Shown: piece after piece, positions 58,800 through 64,000 of the stretch
How positions within the stretch are numbered: the stretch's first letter is position 1
Layout of the letters: each line of letters begins with the position of its first letter
From: Rhodamnia argentea
Taxonomy: Eukaryota; Streptophyta; Magnoliopsida; Myrtales; Myrtaceae
Reading direction: 5' to 3'
Assembly: GCF_020921035.1 (NCBI RefSeq)
Contig: NC_063151.1
Coordinates: forward strand, 23,690,934-23,754,933
DNA length: 64,000 nt
Translations under genes and position numbers: made by a program
The notes under the pieces: model-generated
Told to the model about the DNA's origin: nothing
The model's database searches: none
Seen by the model: the letters and a program-made list of their open reading frames with translations, nothing else

Positions 58800-60394
58800 C
58801 CAGACAAAACCCTTTTTCGCTGTTCTTTCTTTTCCTCTTCCCCCTCTACAGTGTGTTCTTTGATTGTGACACAGCCCAAATCTCTCTCTCTCTCTCTCTC
58901 GCTACACGCACACACACAAAACCTTCGCTTCCAAAGCCAGCGCCGACCGCCGTTGCCTCCACACCGCCGTCTCCAGCGACCTACCGCCTCCATCGATCGG
59001 CAGTCCACGGCCGGCAGTAGCTAGAAACTGCCGGCAACTTCAGAGAATCGCGAAGCGTCCTCGCGTCGTCTCTCTCATCTCCTCGGAGATACGCAACTTG
59101 GAAAAGGTCTTTCCTTTCTCTTCTATCGCGTTTTCGTCACCGTTTCATTTGGTTCGCGGGTTTTTTTTTTTTTTCCTGCAGTTCCCTTGTGGGTCTCTCC
59201 CCCTTTGTGGAATCGAAGCAGTGGAAAAAGGAAAAAAAAAGGGGATTTTGGGGTCGATGATTCGTGTGTTTTGCAAGTATTTTCTTGGCCATAGCATTTT
59301 TCCACCATGTTTAGTTGTTGGCGGTGTGCATTTGAAGAGTGCTGCTGTTGCCGATTATCATAATGTTTCGCAGCGATTGTGGTGCTTTTGAGTGGTTGTT
59401 TCGATGTTGCTGGGCTTCAGTACTATGAATTGATGTGAGCTTGCGGGGTGTTGTGGTTAATCTTCCGACTGAGCTGTTGATATTGGGAGCGTCTGGACTG
59501 CATTCTCAGGAATTAGAACAGATTGTAAGATTGAGAAATTGAAATTTGTAGTCTCTCTGCAAGGCTTTGAGACTTCTAAATTTGTTAGGTGACCCAGTTG
59601 CTAAATCATCATCAATAATCAGAATGCGAGGGTAACTGCTGTTTTTAAATTTTTAATTTTGATAGTATGTTTTCGCTGGGGTCCCTTGTACTTTATCTTC
59701 TGTAGCCATATCATTGTTACACGAATTTCATTAAGAGTAGCACAATGAGTAGAATCTGCCTTATGTGAACCACCTACCGCTACCTATTATTTCAGTTATA
59801 GTCTGGATATGATGTTGTAATTTCCTTTCAGCTATCTGAGCAGCTCATGACATACGTTTGTTCTTGAGCATATTGTCAAAATATGAAGCTCAACATCAGC
59901 TATTCATATTAATTGAGCTGTCAAACTTGATGCTTATGCTATGAATTTGCACTCGCTCTGACAATTTGGCTTATGTTGAGATATTTGCGACAATTTAGAT
60001 GGTCACTCTTTCCACCTAATCTCCTTGCCGAAGCTCTGAACCTGCTCTCTCAAGCAACTTCTACCCCTAAGGATCCTGGAATTAGCTGGAGTAGGCGGGC
60101 AAAATGTGCATCAAACGACACAAAATGCGTGATATCAATCGTATGTAGTAAAGTGTGCTGCTTATAATCAATCTCAATGTTGTTCTCACTACAAGTATTT
60201 TGCAGTTGCAGGTGTAATTAGAAAGTCAATTGAAGGCAGAACCAAAAACGCCGCCACAAGGTATTTCTTCTCCAACTGGAAAATGCGCATCCTCAATTGA
60301 AGTGTCTTCAAATGGGGGCTGCAGTAACAATACCACTCCTCAAGAGGCTACCCCAACTCGCTGCACTTGTCTGCTAGAGATGGCGTTGTTTTAG
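58800..60394 (+). other. Transcription-unit-like interior of the CACTA element
   Basis: From 58860 a CT repeat and GC-rich leader-like sequence are followed by a possible first-intron donor (GGAAAAGGTCTT near 59100). Intron-like T-rich sequence with recurring AG acceptors follows. Near the end an open segment 60218-60394 reads LESQLKAEPKTPPQGISSP through to CTCLLEMALF and a stop, rich in Ser, Thr, Pro and Cys. It resembles the C-terminal tail of plant transposase-associated proteins only loosely. No complete protein can be assembled. Confidence 0.4.
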
Positions 60395-60609
60395 TACTTA
60401 AAGAATATATGTTAAGTGAATGGTAGATGAATGGTATTTTATTTTTTCAGAAAACTCTCTCTTCCAGTGAATGGTAGATGAATGTATTTTGTTTGCATGT
60501 TATTATAATATTTAGATCTTGCTTTATCAACGTTAAATGCAAATTCTAGAAATTAATTTTGTTTTTAATTAGATTTAAAATTGAAAATTAAAAGAAATTA
60601 TTTTATTAT

Positions 60610-61080
60610 ACGATCACAAATTATAAAAGTTTGTTGCAAAATTCGTCCCATGCCTGGTTGTCGCAAAATTCATGGCTGAACAAATTTCGTTGTCAAATTT
60701 ATCCCTGAATAATATTCGTGGCAAAAAAAAAAAAAATCGTCGAATCGGATTTAGCAACAAAAAGTTGATTTCGTCGCTAATTTTGCCACAAAAAATTCGG
60801 CAAAATTCGTCACTAATTGACTTTTGTGACGAATTTTGACACGAAAAAAAATTTGTGGCTAATCTGGCGTCGCAAAATTTAGCGACGAAAAACACTTTTT
60901 GTCGCTAAATTTAGCGACGAAACACACTTTTTGTCGCTAAATTTTAGCGATGACTTTAGCGACGAAATATATTTTCGTCGCAAAATTTAGCGACGAAATT
61001 TCAAGATTTTGTCGCTAAATTTTGCGACGCTTGATTAGCCACGAATTTTTTTTCGTGGCAAAATTCGTCGCTAAATCCTC
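60610..61080. repeat. Right subterminal repeat array of the CACTA element
   Basis: Alternating TTTAGCGACGAAA and TTTTGTCGCTAAA units, plus TTCGTGGCAAAATTCG variants. Denser and shorter than the left array, as is common in CACTA elements. Confidence 0.85.
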
Positions 61081-61094
61081 ATTTTTTTGTAGTG

Positions 61095-61172
61095 GAAGAG
61101 CTTTTGTAAAAGCTGTGTAAACCCTCATGAAGACTTTGTTCATACCTCTTTTCCCAGCAAGTCATCCCTGCT
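61095..61172 (-). pseudogene. Second, decayed copy of the receptor kinase promoter segment
   Basis: GAAGAGCTTTTGTAAAAGCTG and, further on, CAGCAAGTCATCCC match GAAGAGCTTTTATAGAAGCTG and the same CAGCAAGTCATCCC at 57488-57572. The homology continues across the CACTA insertion into TCACAGAGAA at 57843-57852. The TATA box copy reads TACAAAAG. No kinase coding sequence accompanies it. Confidence 0.7.
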
Positions 61173-62864
61173 GTTGGATTGAAAGACCCGGCATTTCTTT
61201 CATGTTCGTACCTCTTTTCCATGTCTAATTTGTTCTACATATTGTTCACAAGATCAATAGAAGGTCCGGTACCGTGACTCCACACAAATTATTTTCCACA
61301 TCCCCACGGCGGATTTCGACGGTTACATCAGTTCTAGTATTGACTACCTATGCCATTTCACGGTGATTGCAAAGAGCTTTTTTCAATTGTGTATTGGTGA
61401 AAATGTGTCGATCCGTATCGTCTTTGAATCAGCTCTATCGTGTCGTGCACAGTATTTTCTCGATAAATCTTTGACTTATTCTAGTTGGTGTCGTTGTGAT
61501 TGAACTGTAACTATATTTTGCTCAGCTGTACTTCGAAGTGCATTGTTATTTTAAAGTGGCAACACCTTAAAATTGGATGAGGTAGCCTCTTGAAAGTTTC
61601 TATACATTGATGTATTTTCGAAGAAGCTGCGATTATAAGGCCTTTGCGCCTCTTAAAAGCTACAACACCCTTATTCATAGATAAGTTAACACGAAAAGTT
61701 ATACCAAACAACCTCTTGATAGCGGAACATATTACTCATTTAACTTTTGTGCCAAACACTATATGTGGGCTGTCATCTATCGGTATTTTTTTTTTTTTTG
61801 AGTTTGTCAAAGATGTGCACATGATAACTTTCAAATAAGCGACGTTTTAATTATTAGGTCCCGTTGTCTCTTATTATTCAGTAATCGCGTCAAGCTAAAG
61901 TGTCATAGATTATTTTGGTTCGAAAGGCAAAATAACGTTCAAATTTTTTTTTTATTTTGATGGTTGAGAGGTTTTTCTCTCTACTTTTTCTTTCAGTCCT
62001 TTCCATTTCTTTTTTTTCCTCAAGTAACTTCTCCACGATAGGCGTCTCATAATTCGTCACCAGCCAATATTGGTCGCCGGTGGCGGATAAAAGAATGAGG
62101 GTGGCAGCCGTAGGAGGAATCATTCATGTGCTTGTATTTTCACTTAAAAATGTGCTTGTATATATATATATATATATTATTTTATTTTTTGAAAGGACAG
62201 ACTTACTTTTTCAAAGTACACATCCATGGACATATATTATATATAACCGCGAAACTTAGCAAAGCCAACAGAAATCTAAGGCAACATTGAATTATCCAAC
62301 TCATCCCTCAATCAAGCAAAACAAAAGATAAAGTTACAGGAGATCTTCACTTGCCAAAAGCAAAAGAAGAAGAAGAAGAAAAGCAACAACCCATGAATGA
62401 TGAACACGTAAAATGAAATAAACAATAAAAAGTTCAAAACGCGTAATATAAAATATGAATCATAGAAACCGGGTCTTAAAGTTGACTTTGAGTGGAAATT
62501 TTAAAAGTTGACATAAAATATTACTCCAAATTCTAACCAGCTGGAAACTAAATAAACCACAAATACAGTTAAAATGGGTTTGGTGTAGGGTCGCCGGTCC
62601 GGTTCAACACCCCGACCCCTAAAACCAAACTATTGCTAGTGAAAATTGGACCAAATTAGATCTTACAGATTGATCTGGTTCCGGTGTCTATCTTGAACCG
62701 GTGCTCACCCCTATCCTCTATTACTCAACTCAGCTAAAACGATATATAGAATCACGAGATTTGATATAGGAGCGTGACTAAGCCAGGCTTAATTAGCCGG
62801 TCTACACTGCGGGAGCGGGGACTCATGTACAAGACAAAAAGACCCCTCCATGAGGAGAGCCCTT
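61173..62864. other. Intergenic DNA with repeat fragments
   Basis: No gene is supported. A TA microsatellite lies at about 62158-62177. A short segment at about 62587-62712 has ends TAGGGTCGCCGGTCCGGTTC and, on the other strand, TAGGGGTGAGCACCGGTTCA, suggesting a hAT-type miniature element without a visible target duplication. Confidence 0.4.
62158..62177. repeat. TA dinucleotide microsatellite
   Basis: Ten or so TA units. Confidence 0.85.
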
Positions 62865-64000
62865 GTAGTCTATATCTAAATTCCACAATGTGTTGATTCA
62901 TTTGTCTGGTTAAAATGATATTCTCTAATTGTCAAAGCTTGGGGAGGATATGTGATAATAAGCACTACAAAGCTTATCTTGAGAGATGAGCACCAGAAAA
63001 TAGAGCATACCAACTCGTGGTCCTGAATGAATCATGTTCCATTTCAGTTTTATAATCAAGCAGAAAACTTCCATGGAGCAGCTTGATTTAAATGACATGC
63101 CTAATCCCCTAAACTGACCCCTCTAGGGGGGTTTTAGCTTTGATCGAGTATTATGTTTCCATCTCTATCTGTGAATTTCGCCTTTTGACACCGAGTGTGA
63201 TGTCTAATTTCTAATCACTTGGGCTATGCATTATTGTAATGATGAAATATAGAAGCAAAGTTGTTAATAGGCAACTAAACATAGGCGTTAATATCCTCGA
63301 TTCGCAGCTCATCCTCATTTCTCCATGAACACTGAGTGTTGCTAGTGCAACTCCTGTTAGTGCAAATGAAGCACCGAATTGATCAAATGAAAAGCCGATC
63401 AAATGAGTTCCAGGTGAGTATCAAGGGAATAGGTACTGTCAAGTACGTATTATACTCGATCACCGTAATATTATATTCCATGCAATACCAATGTCGAATG
63501 TCTGCACTTGGTCTTGATGAACCAAATCATTAAAGATATAGGTAATTTGAAGTTCTAAAGTGGACCCCTGAAGTACAGGTCCTGGACCTTTTATTGATTT
63601 TACTTGGTTGTATTTATGTCTTGGCATCATCGTTTGCTGTGGTACGATGCAGGAAGAGCTGAGGGCAATGGACGTTAAGAACTTGGAACAGAAGCAAAAA
63701 GCTCTATTAGCAGATATTTTTGGGGAAACCGAGTTCCTGCAGTCTCTGCAGAATCAAACCGAGAAACTGAAGGTAAAATTATTACTGGGGGAGTGTAGTC
63801 GCCAGATGGGATTGACTTCACTCTACTTCTAGAAATAGGAGAGATTGTTTTCATAGAGAGTCCAGTTTTTTTTCTGCATTTGACTGATCTTCTACATTTG
63901 CTGTCTCAACTTAAACGTATAGTTAAGTACACAATCATCTGTTTAGATATTTTTCTTGGCACCCTTGTTCATATACATTGCTGGAATCATTTGTTTATCT
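62865..64000 (+). pseudogene. Partial duplicate of the SPC25-like gene (introns 9-11, exons 10-11), runs off the window
   Basis: Colinear with 51735-52960 of the SPC25-like gene. The similarity covers introns as well as exons (for example GAGCACCAGAAAATAGAGCA versus AAGCACCAGAAAATAGAGCA), so it arose by DNA duplication, not reverse transcription. It starts within a few bases of the exon 9 donor, so exons 1-9 are absent. The exon 10 copy (63367-63414) has an open frame, but its acceptor GCAG has become GCAA, so it could not be spliced normally. The exon 11 copy (63653-63772) is open with AAG|GTAAAA at its end: ELRAMDVKNLEQKQKALLAD. An internal part of intron 11 is shorter. Exon 12, if present, lies beyond 64000. 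Confidence 0.88.

Larger units (their letters stand above)
57853..61094. mobile_element. Complete non-autonomous CACTA (En/Spm) transposon, 3,242 bp
   Basis: The left end is CACTACAAAAAAATAAGG and the right end, on the other strand, is CACTACAAAAAAATGAGG; 26 of the first 28 bases match. A 3-base GAA target duplication flanks it (57850-57852 and 61095-61097), the length expected for CACTA elements. Subterminal regions (57880-58790 and about 60610-61080) are packed with TTAGCGACGAA and its complement TTCGTCGCTAA, the likely transposase-binding repeats. The interior at 58800-60400 looks like a transcription unit but has no transposase frame, so mobility would depend on a partner. It is inserted in a second copy of the receptor-kinase promoter. 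Confidence 0.93.

Noticed and set aside
61890-62123. 77-codon minus-strand frame
   Set aside because: Low-complexity Lys/Glu-rich frame from AT-rich DNA; no domain.

Overview
The window is nuclear plant DNA, most likely from a woody eudicot. The evidence is multi-exon genes with GT-AG introns, plant-specific families (NPF transporter, GDSL esterase, phytolongin, ATL RING-H2, class XII LRR receptor kinase), dense CT/GA microsatellites and plant transposons (CACTA, hAT-like, Mutator-like, copia/LINE scraps). The style of GC-rich palindromic transposon interiors suggests something like Myrtaceae, but that is only a guess. No tRNA, rRNA, CRISPR or prokaryotic operon structure was seen.

Layout. 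(1) 19-1146, minus: 5' part of a beta-1,3-galactosyltransferase gene that runs off the left edge. (2) About 1.2-8.1 kb: gene-poor DNA with degenerate repeats and a Mutator-like element. (3) 8196-11065, plus: NPF4-type (NRT1/PTR) transporter. (4) 12206-12938: a hAT-like element with an 8-bp target duplication. (5) 13511-15355, plus: GDSL esterase/lipase. (6) 16512-20155, plus: organellar RAD52-like protein with one 2.8-kb intron. (7) 23950-27238, plus: single-RRM RNA-binding protein. (8) 31897-32733, minus: phytolongin (longin-domain SNARE-like protein). (9) 35449-37663, minus: ATL-type RING-H2 ubiquitin ligase. (10) 40815-45412, minus: small DUF2062 membrane protein with retroelement debris in an intron. 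(11) 47206-53059, plus: 12-exon coiled-coil protein resembling plant kinetochore SPC25. (12) 54143-57374, minus: class XII non-RD LRR receptor kinase. (13) 57853-61094: a complete non-autonomous CACTA element. (14) 62865 to the right edge: a decayed partial copy of gene 11.

The genes are unrelated neighbours, each with its own promoter, as is normal for plant chromosomes. All exon-intron models were built by hand from reading frame, splice sites and remembered family conservation; every CDS model given closes in frame.

The most interesting structure is the right 17 kb. Part of the SPC25-like gene and a short piece of the receptor-kinase promoter are both present a second time. The second SPC25-like copy has lost a splice acceptor, the second kinase promoter copy has a changed TATA box, and the CACTA element sits inside that promoter copy with a GAA target duplication. 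This reads as a decayed local duplication later hit by a transposon. I found no clearly undescribed biological system. A second pattern worth checking is that three unrelated genes have a CT repeat starting directly at a weak 5' splice site.
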